NCBI GenBank assembly: GCA_003996215.1
Contig: QJPP01003449.1
Location: 176,333-240,332 of the forward strand
Reading direction: 5' to 3'
DNA: 64,000 nucleotides
Origin: Jaltomata sinuosa
Taxonomy: Eukaryota; Streptophyta; Magnoliopsida; Solanales; Solanaceae
The first letter of the stretch is position 1. Every line of letters begins with the position of its first letter. Under the pieces are notes generated by a model that was not told where the DNA came from, did not search any database, and saw nothing but the letters and a program-made list of their open reading frames with translations. The translations under genes and the position numbers were made by a program. Shown here one piece after another: positions 1-12,184 of this stretch.

Positions 1-999
1 TTAGTATTTTTAACTTTATAACTCAAAGAAGATCTTAGCTTTATGGAATTGATGAAATTAAATTTAATAAACTATGTAATCTTTAGCTGTACACGACTTA
101 ACTAACCTATAAATCATAGCTCCCAATATATTTACTTAGCTTACTATACTCGTGTACTACGTACATAACTTCTTCTTTTTTTTTTTTTATAAAAAGAGTC
201 TAATTGTAGAGAACACCTAGGAAAATATTACGAGTGCATAATAATTCTATATTGAAATAATGAAGTAAAAATATATTATTTAATAATTTTTTTTATATAT
301 ATTTTTATAAAAACGTTATGAAGCCATTATTTAGGCTTCATGAATCGTCAACCATTTAAATTTATCAACAAATTTCATTTAGACATTCAAACTAAAGGCT
401 TATACTTCAATAAGCATATGAACACATACATAATTAATTAAGTATTCATATCAGTCACTTTCGGTTCAAATTTTGAAATTTCTTTTTGCACGTGTTTTCA
501 TATATTTATTAGGTAGTTAAGTTAATTACGTAAAATATGTCATCTCTTTTAAGTATACACATCAGCCTCAATTGGAATAAGCCTGCGACTTGTTAACACA
601 AATATATATAATTAAAAAAGGTGACATATTTTACATAGTTAATTTATCTAAGTAATGAGCACTTTGAATATGTTTAGATATTTTTGAAAATTGACTAAAC
701 GTGTTTAATAAGAACAAGTTATTATACGTTCAGATACTTAATTAAAACAAGTCTTTAATTCGAGTGTTTAAATTAAATTTGCTGACAAGTTCAAGAGGCG
801 GTCGATATATTATTCATTCGTCATTGTTGTTACACGTCATCAAAAGAACAGAATAACGTGTCAATGATTGATATGGTAAAAGTAAGACATGTTGGATGGA
901 TAAGCAACGCACGAGGCATGTTTTTGCCTCAACCATACTATAATTCTTAGACTTGAAGATTGAAGCCACACCCCACTTACTATCTTTCCATGTTTTTTT

Positions 1000-1038
1000 G
1001 GGGGGAGGGGGGTGGGGGTGGGGGGTCAGGGGGCGGGG
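1000..1038 (+). other. G-quadruplex-type G-run cluster
   Basis: Six G runs of 4-6 bases lie within 39 bases, separated by loops of 1-3 bases (runs at 1000-1005, 1007-1012, 1014-1018, 1020-1025, 1029-1033, 1035-1038). This exceeds the usual four-run G4 rule. The surroundings are strongly AT-rich. It abuts a minus-strand SINE relic. No function is shown. Confidence 0.75.
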
Positions 1039-1044
1039 TTTCAC

Positions 1045-1165
1045 CTGGTGTTCGGTATTTATATTGGAGTTTGATTGAATTTGGTTCGCGCTGAAAAGAT
1101 ACGAACTCGAAACCTGATTAAGAATGAAGGAGTATGTACCACTCTACCACAGTTCTTGTTGGTGC
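1045..1165 (-). mobile_element. tRNA-derived SINE fragment (head region)
   Basis: Read on the minus strand, the segment has an RNA polymerase III box A (TGGTAGAGTGG) and, about 35 bases on, a box B-like AGTTCGTATC. A pyrimidine-rich stretch ending in motifs typical of Solanaceae SINEs follows. Related heads occur at 2995-3062 and 4195-4285. It is degenerate, and I see no clear target duplication. Confidence 0.6.
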
Positions 1166-1539
1166 TATCTTTTCATGCTTTAGTTTTCATGCTTCATAGG
1201 TGAGAAAATAAGGATGAAACACCTTAGGTTACTCACATTTGTTACTCCCTCTTGTCTCGTCTCAATTGATGTGGTACCTTTTCGACTTTCGTACATCCCA
1301 AGCATATTCCTGATGCATGTTTCTGCTCCTGACCCTTCTTGTGTTTTCATGCATGGACTGTATGTGACTAGTTTGATAGCCACAAACTAGTAGTGTCCTC
1401 GCTATTCTCAAATCATGGATTCACCTCTTATTTAAACAAATCACTAAGGCGAATGACAAAAATTTATAGGATTTTCCTACAATACAAAGGGCGAGTTAAT
1501 GACAAGGAACAACTATGGTTTATGTAAAAATTAGTGTAT

Positions 1540-1745
1540 GGTATCCTTTTCGATATTTATTCGATGTCTGTTATTTATATTGGGGTCTCATCTAATTCGA
1601 TTTTATGCTGCATAAGACCCATTAAAAGAGAAAATTCTCTCCAATAAGATTTTTCCCCCTTCATGATATACAACATTCAAACTCGATACCTCTAATTAAT
1701 AAGTAAGAATCCTATTTATCTCACCGTAACCTTTGGAGGTAAGGA
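1540..1745 (-). mobile_element. Degenerate SINE fragment
   Basis: This minus-strand stretch follows the same order of motifs as 1045-1165: a box A/B-like head, then text resembling GGGTCT and an ATATAAATA segment. It is more diverged. The call rests on similarity by eye to the neighbouring copy. Confidence 0.4.
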
Positions 1746-2507
1746 GATAGAGTCGTCCATTGGTTATTAATGTAGTAGTATCAAAAGTTTGAGGCTTAAT
1801 ATATAATATAGGCCCATTAAGCTTATCATAATATTCTATTTGGACACTTGAACTAAATTCTATATTTCAATTGAACACATTTTCTGTTCAAATCTTTAAA
1901 AAAAAATCGTCTATTAAATATTTAAAAATTAATCACATAAAATATATCACGTTAATTTCTCTGGTATGACTTTAAAACAAAGATGGGTTGTCCAAGACCC
2001 CCAATGTCATGAAAAACAGAATACGTACATATAACAGGCTAATAGAGGTGTCAATCACATGAGCATAATTAAAGTTCTCCCCTAAAGAGATGCCTAAAGT
2101 GAAAGGTAGAACGTGTAAATGGCAATAAGTATATAATAAAGCCAATAATATTCTTAAAGTCAACTAAATAAAAACTTATAGGACTTGATAAAAAAAATTA
2201 TGTTATGTGTGTTTGTGGATTCTTTGTCTGTCATCTCACATGTGTTAAGAAGTTACTAGTCTCTATTGATAATAATCATCTAGTTCTGGTAGGAGGACAG
2301 ATATATCGAAAACAATCTTTTTATATCACTTTTGAAATAAAAATAAAATTTATGTATACTCTATTTTTTCCATATCTCATACATAATAGATACACTGAGT
2401 ATAAGGGTAAACATTATTGCGCACCATAAATAATAATGTTAGTAATTATCTATTATATATACATAAAAATATTTTTAGGTTAATATAAAAAAGAATTACA
2501 TATATAG

Positions 2508-2610
2508 TGTAATTCTATTGGGTGGAGTTCGAAGAAGACAGGATATACATAGACTTTGCCCCTATTTCGTAAAAATAGAGAGACTATTTTAGAAAGATCA
2601 CTGGCTCAAG
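2508..2610 (-). mobile_element. SINE/LINE 3' tail fragment
   Basis: On the minus strand this reads as a degraded copy of the 3' module seen intact at 36118-36227 (CTCTCTA, then a GTAAGGTCT-like motif, then a CCC-rich segment, then GGGATTACAC-like). This module is shared by Solanaceae SINEs and the LINE family also present here. Confidence 0.45.
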
Positions 2611-2994
2611 TAACTCATAATAAAGCAATTTTAATAATAACATACAGACGTAAAACAGACATATCAAACAATAACGAAATTTATTACATATCATTTAGAA
2701 AAAGAAACAGTAACAACAACAAAATAATAATATGATATCAAAGCAAAGAACAATATGCATTAACAAAAAGTGAAAGGCAATTTTTGACCTAATATACGCA
2801 GAGGTGGAGCCAGAATTTGAATCTTTTGGGTTCGGAATTCTGATTTCTTTAAATTATTGGGTTCTAAATTAACAATTTTGTACATATTCAATGAATTTCA
2901 GTGAGGGAGGATGATTTCATCATCAATTATTTCACGAGTTGATTTCTCATCCTGTTGAGTGGCGCTCTTAATATGATTTTTTTTCTATTTCTAA

Positions 2995-3062
2995 GGGCTT
3001 GAATTCGAGACTTCTGATTAAGGGTGAAAGGATCTCAACCTATTCCATCACAACCCATATAT
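2995..3062 (-). mobile_element. SINE head fragment
   Basis: The minus strand carries a box B-like element (AATTCAAGCCC) preceded by a box A-like TGATGGAATAGG. It resembles the heads at 1045-1165 and 4195-4285. The fragment is short and diverged. Confidence 0.4.
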
Positions 3063-3069
3063 AGGAATT

Positions 3070-3900
3070 TACTTTTCATTACCATTAGACAAAGAGAACC
3101 TTCAATTCTTGATTGTTTATTTAAGGTTAAAATGCAAGACAAAAATGGACAAAAATGGAAGAAAATAGTTGATCTTGTTTAAAGTATAAAAATCAAACAT
3201 GTACCTGAAGGAACAGAAGAAAATTACAGGATCCAAATATTGAAAAATAAAAGATTCTTATGTTCTTTTTCTTTGTTTTTTAAGATGAAACCAAATATGG
3301 ATCCCAATTATAGAAATAGTACACTTGAGGAAAAAACCCAATAAACAGACAAGAATAACGGTAGAATACTCTATTCTTTTCATCAAATGACCAGTATGCC
3401 CCTATACACTGACCGTTAAGCAAGTATTTTATAGTACCATAAGTGGTATGAAATATTAAATCATGTATAGTGTAATCTCCATATGTCGCCCTCTTTGCCA
3501 TCAGCACAAGTGAATAAGAAAAGATCACGTTATCAAAGATGGTGGTATCATCATCTATAGATCGAGTCATAAGATCTGAAGTGCAAATACTCGACGTCGA
3601 AAATCAAGAAATTCAGGTGATATATGAAGGCGTTAGTCCATCGGTGCCTTAACGGTAGCTTTTTTTTTCTTTTCAGCTATCAATGTGAGACTTTGTTCGC
3701 ACACCCAATAATATAATCTCTCCCTCAAACTAAGTTCCACAATGACTCATTAGCATAATTCACGAGTTAGAAATTCAACATGTTTGTACGTCACCCCACA
3801 TCGTCAAAGTACGTATTTATGATCAAAAACTATTTCTACATCTCAAAGCTACGGATAAATATAGTAAATAGGCTCATAAACGGGCAAAGTCACCTATAAA
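3070..3900. other. Intergenic DNA without a recognisable gene
   Basis: A 96-codon open frame on the minus strand (3280-3570) is the longest frame here. It has no recognisable domain, AT-driven composition and no clear start context, so it is not called a gene. The rest is AT-rich spacer upstream of the expansin gene. Confidence 0.5.
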
Positions 3901-3915
3901 CTCTATTTTTTAAAA

Positions 3916-3961
3916 TAATAATAATAATAATAATAATAATTATTATTATTATTATTATTAC
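3916..3961. repeat. (AAT)n/(ATT)n palindromic microsatellite
   Basis: About eight AAT/AATA units are followed directly by about seven ATT units, so the whole tract is one inverted repeat able to fold on itself. It lies about 0.8 kb upstream of the expansin start codon. Confidence 0.85.
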
Positions 3962-4194
3962 TATTACTATAACAAAACCAACAAACAAACTGACCCCTCA
4001 ACTGACAAGAACTATACTTAGCTTGCTGTTCTAACGCCTCAACTGTCGATGGCCCCATTCATAAAGTTATATATACAAGGACCATTTAAATTTGAGTTTT
4101 TATTTTATTTTTCATCAATATCTGATATTCATTTTAAAGTTCAACTAACTCTGGATTCGCATGGAAAAATCTTAGTTTGGAGTAAAGTGTTTCC

Positions 4195-4285
4195 AATTAA
4201 AGGCGACCTCATATTTGGGGCTCAAACCCGAGACGACTATTGGTTGAAAAATGAAGGAATACTTACTACTCTACCACAATTTTAA
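4195..4285 (-). mobile_element. tRNA-derived SINE head fragment
   Basis: On the minus strand, box A (TTGTGGTAGAGTAG) and box B-like GGGTTTGAGCC are spaced as in a tRNA-derived SINE. A spurious 78-codon frame on the plus strand overlaps it. It lies within the upstream region of the expansin gene. Confidence 0.55.
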
Positions 4286-4528
4286 AATTAGCTATTTATA
4301 GTAGCAGTTTTTTCCGTCTCAAATTATCTATCGTAATTTTTAAAAATAATTATTAAAAATATTTTAGAAGTGTAAGACAAAATTAATTGTTTTTTTCACT
4401 GTATTAACTGTCTTTGGCCCCCATTTATAAAGTAGCTAGTAGTAGCACCATCGTGAATAAAAAAATAATTCCAATATAATAGGGTCACATGGACCCTAAA
4501 TGTTCCACTAACCTTTATATTCCTACCT

Positions 4529-4536
4529 TATAAAAA
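4529..4536 (+). promoter_or_regulatory. TATA box of the beta-expansin gene
   Basis: TATAAAAA stands about 215 bases before the start codon, followed by a C-rich, AT-rich leader. A second TATA-like stretch (TATATACATA) lies about 16 bases further on. The match is to the plant TATA consensus. The transcription start is not known. Confidence 0.5.
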
Positions 4537-4582
4537 TAGCACACTATATACATACTTCACAAATCTCCAAACTAAAATTAAC

Positions 4583-4621
4583 TCCTCTTCCTCCTCCTCC
4601 TCCTCCTCCTCCTCTTCTTCT
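4583..4621 (+). repeat. CTC/CTT trinucleotide tract in the expansin leader
   Basis: About a dozen CTC/CTT repeats lie between the putative TATA box and the start codon. Pyrimidine tracts of this kind are common in plant 5' untranslated regions and support transcription through here. Confidence 0.7.
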
Positions 4622-4672
4622 TAGTTTTAACTTGTTAACATTCTCTTCCTTAATTCTTATACAGTCTTACTA

Positions 4673-4708
4673 CCTCGGTTTCTCTGCAAAGACAGAGAGA
4701 AACCGAGG
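4673..4708 (+). promoter_or_regulatory. Perfect hairpin in the expansin 5' leader
   Basis: The 13-base arm CCTCGGTTTCTCT (4673-4685) is followed by a 10-base loop and its exact reverse complement AGAGAAACCGAGG (4696-4708). The stem ends 35 bases before the expansin start codon. If the leader is transcribed, this would be a stable GC-containing hairpin in the mRNA. A regulatory role is inference only. Confidence 0.65.
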
Positions 4709-4743
4709 ACTACTACATTTCCACAATTTATTAGTACAACATT

Positions 4744-7700
4744 ATGGATTCTAGTACTTGTATAGTGTCGGTGGTTCTAGTTTTTTTCGTCGTCGTCGAC
4801 GTTGCGTCGGCCGGCCCTATCCGACGTGCTGCGAACCCACATTGGCTCTCTGCTTCGGCCACTTGGTATGGTAGTCCCAATGGTGACGGTAGTGACGGTA
4901 AGTGTCAGCTCCTTTGTTGAAAAATTACACTGTATACATAGATTGCAACTAGTAAATATGGAATTTTCTTTACTTTTTCATACGTTAACTTCATTATATT
5001 TTGAATTCTCGTAGTAAAAATTCTAAGTCGGCCTCCTCGATCAGTGAAAGAAAAAGCCCGACATTCATTTCTTCATAGTTGAGTCTACTAAAAGAGGAAC
5101 TTACATTTATTTTCCCTCTTTTTATAGTTAGTTTGTTCAACAATATAGGAGGATGAGAGCTACATACTATTTAATTTCCTTCGTCCATTTTTACTTATTT
5201 TGCTTAAAATATCAATAAATAATTGATTATTTTATATTTATTTTATCCCTATTATTAAGTATATATTCCTATTCGTTTCTAATACGTGAAATGAATTATA
5301 TTAATTAAAAATGATATTATAAAATTATCATGTTATTTATTATTTTTTAACGAGTGTGTCAGATCAAATATGAATAAGTAAACATAGTTGAAATTCATAG
5401 TAAAAGAAGTTAATTACTGATGAATTTTATGATATTAAATGCCTTAGAACGTGCTCTCCAGGTCATGTATAATGTCAGAGAAACGACCCAACGGGAATAT
5501 TATGGATTATAATGGGAGAGTAAAAAAAAATTACAAATAGGAATCAAAATATAAAAAAATAAATATACTAAAAAAGTTAAATATATAAATAATTTTATTT
5601 TTATTTATTTTACACAGTATAACTTTTCAGCTAACACCTCTTGAACAAGTGTGGCTCGTCCACTACTCACTATCATTCATATTCATGTTTTAGTTTGACA
5701 TTTGATCAAACAATGACATTTTACTAGCTAGTTGTTATAACTAGAAAATTCATTTGATATTTCATAATTTGGTAGAAAATAATTGAATTTTGATGTAGGT
5801 GGAGCATGCGGGTATGGGACGATGGTGGATGTGAAGCCGTACAGGGCTCGAGTCGGGGCCGTGAGTTCGGCCTTATTCAAAAGTGGCGAAGGGTGTGGCG
5901 CATGTTACAAAGTAAGATGCTTGGACAAGACCATTTGCTCGAAACGAGCCGTGACGGTTATAATTACCGATGAATCACCACAGCTAACCAAAGGTCTAGT
6001 CCACTTTGACCTTAGTGGGTCTGCATTCGGCCGAATGGCTGTTTCGGGTCGGAGCGGTAACTTGCGTAACCGTGGTAAAATCTCCGTCATTTTCCGCAAG
6101 TAAGTCAAAAGAGTGTTTTGTTTTATTTTCTGTGTCTTAATTTAGTTGATAACAATATTTAAGAAAAAAAATTCAATTTTGTAATTTGAAACTACTAATC
6201 TATTTGGTCAAGTTTCTGAAAAGTTAAAAGTGTTTATTTTGTATTGTTTGAAGTTTCTGGGGAAAAAATAAGAGTTTTTTTGAATTTTTTTCACTAAAAA
6301 TACTTTTAAAACTTTTGTCATTTTCAAATGGCCGTTCTAATATTAGCAAACCCCTTTTCCAGATTAATTAGCCAAATATAAACTGATATTTTTCAAAAAA
6401 TAATAATTTGAGAAGTACTTTAATTTAGACAAAAAAAATAAATTTAGAAATTTGATCAAATAGTCGATAAAGATGCATATAATTTATCAAAATATCTTTC
6501 AAAATTTTATTGTCTTTTGACATGTCAGGTATGATAATAGAATTAAAAAATAACAAAATATAAAAATGATATTATTTTTTAACAAAAAAAAAAACTACAA
6601 TTTGCGTAGCCGGGGTAAAATCATAATTAAGAGCAGTAAATGGTGGTAGATAATATAATTAATTAGTGGAGCAGTTAATACTAACAGACTGCAGTTTCAG
6701 TTTGTCAATTTGTGGTTAGTGGTTGATTAATTTAATTAATATAACAAAGTACACCGTACAATTTTGCTTTAAAAGTTTTTGAGAAAGTAGTGACAAACTG
6801 ACAATGACACCACTGACTTCAGTCACTATAATGGGGTTATATATTTCTTTTTCATTTTTAATACTCCCTTCGTATTAATTTACGTGACACCATTTGACTT
6901 AAATTTGTTATCTAAAATACTCCTTGACTATTTGTGTAGCTATAAAATCATTTGATTATCGATAAGAGCGTAAGTTTCTATTACTGCTTCTCTTTTTTCA
7001 TCTAGCAGCAGATTAAATCCTTTACACGAACGTATTGAACGAGGTATTGTAAGTGGTAGAGTGACTTTGTTACTGCCAAGAGCAATTGAGATTTAATTTT
7101 TTTCTATTACTACTTCTCTTTTTTCATCGAGCAATGGATAAAATCCTTTATAAACAATTTAAGTACTGAATGAGATATTGTAATCGGTAAAGTGACTTAA
7201 ATGCTGACACGATCGATTGAGATTTAACCTTTTATCGCTTCGATTAATAAAATAGTAAATTTTGAATATTTGTGGGTGTAGGACTCCTTGCAAATATCCT
7301 GGACAAAACATTGCATTTCATGTAAATGCTGGCTCAACAGCTTTTTGGCTCTCTCTTTTGGTTGAGTTTGAGGATGGAGATGGTGATATTGGATCTATGC
7401 AAATCAGACAGGTAGATATCTTAATTGAATTTAAATTATATATATTGATAGTGTATAAAATATTCACTTAGGGGTCGTTTGGTAGCTGGTTTGGGAGTGA
7501 CTTATGTAGGTTTTAAATCCTGCATAAGTAATTCCATGTTTGGTAGCTGGTTAAGAGTTAAGTTGTTCATGTATAAAATTAATACAGTGTTTGGTTTGCA
7601 ATTTAGAAACCTGCATAACTAATACATGTATAAGTTATGAGGGAATTTATGTATTATTTTATGCAGGATAGAAGGTGGAATAACTAATACACGAATAAGT

Positions 7701-9063
7701 AATCCCTGCATAACTAATACCTGCATAAATAATACATAGATTCCCTCATAACTAATACTTACAGTACTAATACCTGCATAACTCTTACTAGCTACCAAAC
7801 GAACCCTTAGTATATATAATTTAACTTGTGATATATAATGGTTAGCTATTATATCATAAGCTTTATTTGTAGTTATCTTATAAATAATCTGATTGTGTAC
7901 GTATTTTTAATATTATTATTGTATAAAATTTCAACTCGTCTTTAGAGTTAACTTTGATTTAGAATATCATATCTCTAAAAGATAATTACAAGTAATTGAC
8001 ATAATATATGAAATTACTTCTCAGTCCTCAATTTCAATTAATTTGTCTTACTTCGACTGAATGTAAGTGTTAACTAAAGATATATATTATAATGTATCAA
8101 ATGATTTATGATAGCATTTCGAATTGCAACTCATAAAGTTCATATTTTAAAACCGTCTCTAAATATAAACACTATTTATATAATGGTATAAAAATACTTA
8201 CGCAATCAAATCACTTATAAGATTTACAAGAAATCAAACACATCGGGAGAAAGACAAATCTAAACATTTTGGATATCTTTTTCAAAGTGTTCATATGAGA
8301 GATTCATTAATTGTGGCCTACTTTGATACCATTCTTTTATATACACACCACATTATTGTTTATAGAATATAATAATATCTTTTAATTATGCAAATTTTTC
8401 TTGCCATTTGTTTCTTTGTCCAAGCTAAAAGCACTTTCATCACATGCTACTTTTTTTGTATCATTTTTCTTCCAATCATTCACAAGTGCACAAGTGCAAT
8501 AATATACAAAATTGACTTAGCCTTATTAACCAACCACATAGTGCAAAATGACTTATTCCCTCCTCTTCTTCTTCTTTTAAAAAAATATCTAGGATAGTGG
8601 TTTATCTTGCACTAGAGAAACAATAATAAGTGCACACTTTCATAGCCTTTCAATGTAAGTTTCGCTGCCCAACAGTATGAAACGTGTACTTTCTATATCA
8701 AGGGATATGCCGCGGAGTAAAAGGACATGAATGAACGGAATCAATATAATATCATTTTTATTTTTCATTTGAGATTTTGACATATTTATTTAAAAAATCA
8801 TTTAATATTATTGATTATAAAAGAGGTAATATTTGACTAAATTACTCTTCTTCTTTTTTTTTCAGGCAAGGTCCAATCAATGGTTAAAGATGACTCATCT
8901 ATGGGGTGCAAATTGGTGCATTATTGGTGGACCATTACAAGGACCATTTTCGGTGAAGTTAACCACACTATCCAAAAGGCGAACTCTCTCAGCTAGAGAT
9001 GTTATTCCGAGCAAATGGACCCCTAAGGCCACTTACACATCCCGCCTTAACTTCTTAAAATAG
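4744..9063 (+). CDS. Beta-expansin, four exons, 260 aa
   Basis: Secreted cell-wall-loosening protein of the EXPB family. Exons are 4744-4897, 5799-6099, 7282-7411 and 8866-9063. All junctions are GT-AG and the phases join cleanly. Residues 1-23 form a hydrophobic signal peptide ending in ASA before GP. The mature N-terminus leads to an expansin ATWYGSPNGDG motif, GGACGYG, a Cys-rich stretch (GCGACYKVRC) and the HFDLSGSAFG motif of the GH45-like first domain. After FRKTPCKYPG comes the second (CBM63) domain with WLSLLVEFEDGDGDIGSM, HLWGANWCIIGGP and GPFSVKLTT, ending WTPKATYTSRLNFLK. Length and exon order fit plant EXPBs. Intron 1 is 901 bases, intron 2 is 1182 bases, and intron 3 carries a Tourist-like MITE. 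The start is the only ATG that gives a signal peptide. No frame break is visible. The family is certain, the exact orthologue is not. Confidence 0.95.
7471..7806. mobile_element. Tourist-like MITE in expansin intron 3
   Basis: The element begins GGGGTCGTTTGGTAGC and ends GCTACCAAACGAACCC, which are inverted repeats. It is flanked on both sides by TTA (7468-7470 and 7807-7809), the 3-bp target duplication typical of PIF/Harbinger elements. The interior repeats motifs such as CTGCATAACTAATAC. At 336 bp it is non-coding. A related right end lies at about 46265-46290. Confidence 0.85.
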
Positions 9064-10120
9064 CCTTTCTGACTCTATGACAATATCATGACGAACGTAG
9101 TTAAGTACTTATAGGTTCACTAAATAAGTAAAAATAATGGGTCGTGACTAAAATTTCAAATTCAAACCTTCAAATCTTGAATTCGTTTTTGTGTGCAGAT
9201 TCAGAAGAAGTAAAATACTAAAATTCCTATAACTGTGTGACCGTTGTTGAATAAGTTTACCTTTGTCGGTTGATCTTTTTTTAAAAGGAAAATCAGCCTT
9301 TGGATTAGTATAATAAGTATCCAAGGGCCATTCCTTTTTTTTTTCTTTATTGTTGATGTAATTGTTTTCTCTTTTAATTTCCTACTACTTTGTAAAATGG
9401 TTATAAGGGTTGTTAATAGTAGTAGCCCTCTCCAAAGGAGAGTGAGCCCTTTTTTTGTGTGTGTAAAAGTGGTTTTCCTATGTTTACTTTTTGGGTTGTA
9501 TGTTAAGTGATTTACATTTTATGTTTTGTTGTTTTATATGAATACATAAATAAAATGAACAATGTGGGAAGGCTAATTATATATGACTGAAGTACATGTA
9601 AAAATATCTAAAGTTATGCGATATAGCAACTTCAGACAAAGTTTACAATTTTAGACACAAACTTTTTATAACTTCAATCTTATAAAATTTTATAAACTTA
9701 GGACATAACTTAAACAATCCAATTATGTATGTAACTTTCCAGATTGGTCCAAAGCAAAAGGTGGCCAGTACTTATGACTTATGAGGGCATGACATTATCT
9801 TTGAAACAAAAAAAATATCATTTTCACATGCATAATAGTTGAGAACTAGTAGTTTGAGAAGTGGACAAGTATGATAATGTTCCACACATGGAGGAGGTCC
9901 CAATAACTAATGACACCTACTATTTTTTTGGGATCAAACTGACACTGAATAGTTCTTGCCCATGTGAATGGGCATGTGTTCAAAATCCTCCCCACATTGA
10001 AGGGGAAAAGTCATAACTCATGACAGTAGATGTCCCTTGATGAATTAGTTTTGTAGTATTTCTTTCCTTTCAAATTATCTGTTATAATTTTTAAAAAATA
10101 AAAAAGGCAGTTCAGTGTAC
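9064..10120. other. Expansin 3' flank and intergenic DNA
   Basis: This holds the presumed expansin 3' untranslated region, with an AATAAA-type signal near 9548, then AT-rich spacer. I see no gene, RNA gene or clear mobile element here. Confidence 0.4.
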
Positions 10121-10127
10121 TTACACT

Positions 10128-10275
10128 TTCGCTAAGCGTAGAGTCTTGAAAAGGGCTCAATCATAAGGGTCTATTCTACGAAGTCTTATCCTGTATTTCT
10201 GCAAGAGGCTATTTTCAAGGCTTGAACTCGTGATCTCCTGGTCACATGATATCAACTTTACTAGTTACTCCAAGA
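10128..10275 (-). mobile_element. SINE, minus strand
   Basis: Read on the minus strand: GATCACGAGTTCAAGCC (box B), CTCTTGCAGAAATACAGGA, then AGAATAGACCCTTATG and GAGCCCTTTTCAAG. This is the motif order of Au/TS-like Solanaceae SINEs, and the copy at 27823-27959 has the same order. No clean target duplication was found. Confidence 0.65.
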
Positions 10276-11334
10276 CTCCCTTCTGAAAAATAGTTATCTT
10301 AAATTATTCTGTTAGTGAATATACCATAAATTACAGTTGACAAATAAAATGAATAAATATATATTCAAGCTGAGACACGTATATCTCGCTTTTTTAAGGA
10401 AATTCAAGTCCATTGCGGTATAATCTTCACAGATCCAGTAGTAAAAAACTCTTGATTTATCCTATCCATGATACAACAGCCCAATGTCGTGTGACTCAAA
10501 CAACTCCGAAATAGTTAAAGAGTCCAAAGTTCCACCAAAAGAACACCTTTCTTCAATACAAAATTTCTCTGTTTTGATTAGTGAATAAGTTGGAGACTTA
10601 GAATATTTTTTTTTGTCTCAACTCTCTCTTTCACTACACTAACCTCACTACACAACACAATATTTTCCCACACTTCACATCTTTCTCATTTTTCACAAAG
10701 GAAAAAACATCACTATTTATAGGTCTAGAATTTTTTCATAGATTAAATAGCAAAGTAGCGTGGGATAGTAATATTGTACAACGTGAGATTGGTGGATAAT
10801 TAGTGGCAGATCATGACATTAATGGTTATATGAGTTACACCAAAAAATAACGACCACTTTCTTGCCGATTTATACGCACTAGCATGTACACTTTAATATT
10901 TTAATTTAATATTAAAATGCATAAACGCCAACATATTCAATTTAGAAATTTAAGATAAAATTAATTATTTTATTTCTACTTTATCTGTAATAATAATTGT
11001 TCTTGAATACTACAAACACCCAAGAGTAAATATTTAATGAAGAAAAATTATATCTTAAAACATAAATGATGGTAAAATAGTCAAAAACTCCTCTTAAATT
11101 CATCTCTTATTGTGTCTAAACTCAATTGTCCTCCTAAGTCTTTACCCCTTTCATGGATTTTGGGTTCTTGTAATGGGTTAATTTGTTTAACTAATGACTC
11201 GTTTACGTTAATACTATTGAACCCGTGTACTGGGTGAAGGCAAAGAAATTAAGAGAGGGTAAAACTCTTTCCGATTGCCTTGTGTCCTGGTACTCATATT
11301 TAGTGATAATATTGTGTCTTTGTCATTTAACGTA

Positions 11335-11440
11335 ACCGAGGGTTTATCGGAAACAACTTCTCTACTTCTGAGGTAGGATAAGGTCTACGTACATTTTACC
11401 CTTCCCAGATGGGACTATACTGACTATATGTTGTTATTGT
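11335..11440 (+). mobile_element. SINE/LINE 3' tail module
   Basis: The segment reads CGGAAACAACTTCTCTACTT, GAGGTAGGATAAGGTCTACG, a CCC-rich segment, then TATGTTGTTATTG. It matches the tail that is intact at 36118-36227. It stands alone, so it is a solo tail or a truncated SINE. Confidence 0.6.
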
Positions 11441-11597
11441 ATTGTGTCTTTGTCCTTGTATTTAAATACAAGTTTTTCCTTTCAAATATTTACACTTGAA
11501 TTTACTATATTAATGACATTAATTGATGATTACCATAAATATTTTAATAATTTATTTTTATATTCTTATAAAATATTATTACACGGTATTTGAGTAT

Positions 11598-11890
11598 GAT
11601 TGTTATATAGCGTAGACGCCCCAGTGTGGAGGTGCGGGCGGTTGGATCTAGTAGGAACGAGGAGAGATAGAGGTAGGCCAAAGAAGTATTGGAGAAAGGT
11701 GATTAGACAGTACATGACACAATTTTAGGTTACCGAGGACATGACCTTAGATAGTAGGGTGTGGAGGATGCGTATTAGGGTAGAAGGTACGTAGGTAATG
11801 GAGTGCTGACTTGCTTGTCGAGAGTTTAGACTTGTTGTTATTTGTCGTTGTACTAACCGTACTCTTGTAATTCTTACTTTTGATATCTAT
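11598..11890 (+). mobile_element. 5'-truncated LINE fragment
   Basis: The plus strand encodes a degraded end of a reverse-transcriptase-type polyprotein: RGRPKKYWRKVIRQYM, a stop, VTEDMTLDSRVWRMRIRV. This GRPKKYW...MTLDR.W stretch is the usual C-terminus of a Solanaceae LINE family. The opposite-strand copy at 44066-45200 belongs to the same family. It is non-functional. Confidence 0.7.
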
Positions 11891-12184
11891 CACCATATAT
11901 TTATTGTGTTTAGATTATTGCATTGTTTCTATTATTAGTCACTATGTTTTCTTTACCGAATAACTGTTATAATGAGATTCGACTGTATATAGAATAGGAC
12001 TCAAATTAAAATAACATAGGAAAGCTCTTCTTTGTAGCATTGACATTCTAGGATATTATTAAATATGATAACAATATCATTTCAATTTTGCTGAAGCACC
12101 AAGCACCTTACATGATAAGTAAGAAAGCAAAAGAATACAATGGGAAAGACATAATGTTATCACAAGGCAAAAAAGAAAAAGAAA

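Noticed and set aside
3280..3570. 96-codon open frame on the minus strand
   Set aside because: No recognisable domain, Tyr/Phe/Ile-rich AT-driven composition and no supporting splice or promoter context. Chance frame is more likely.
1045..4285. Functional tRNA genes on the minus strand
   Set aside because: Box A and box B are present, but no cloverleaf arms pair and no anticodon loop is formed. They are SINE heads.
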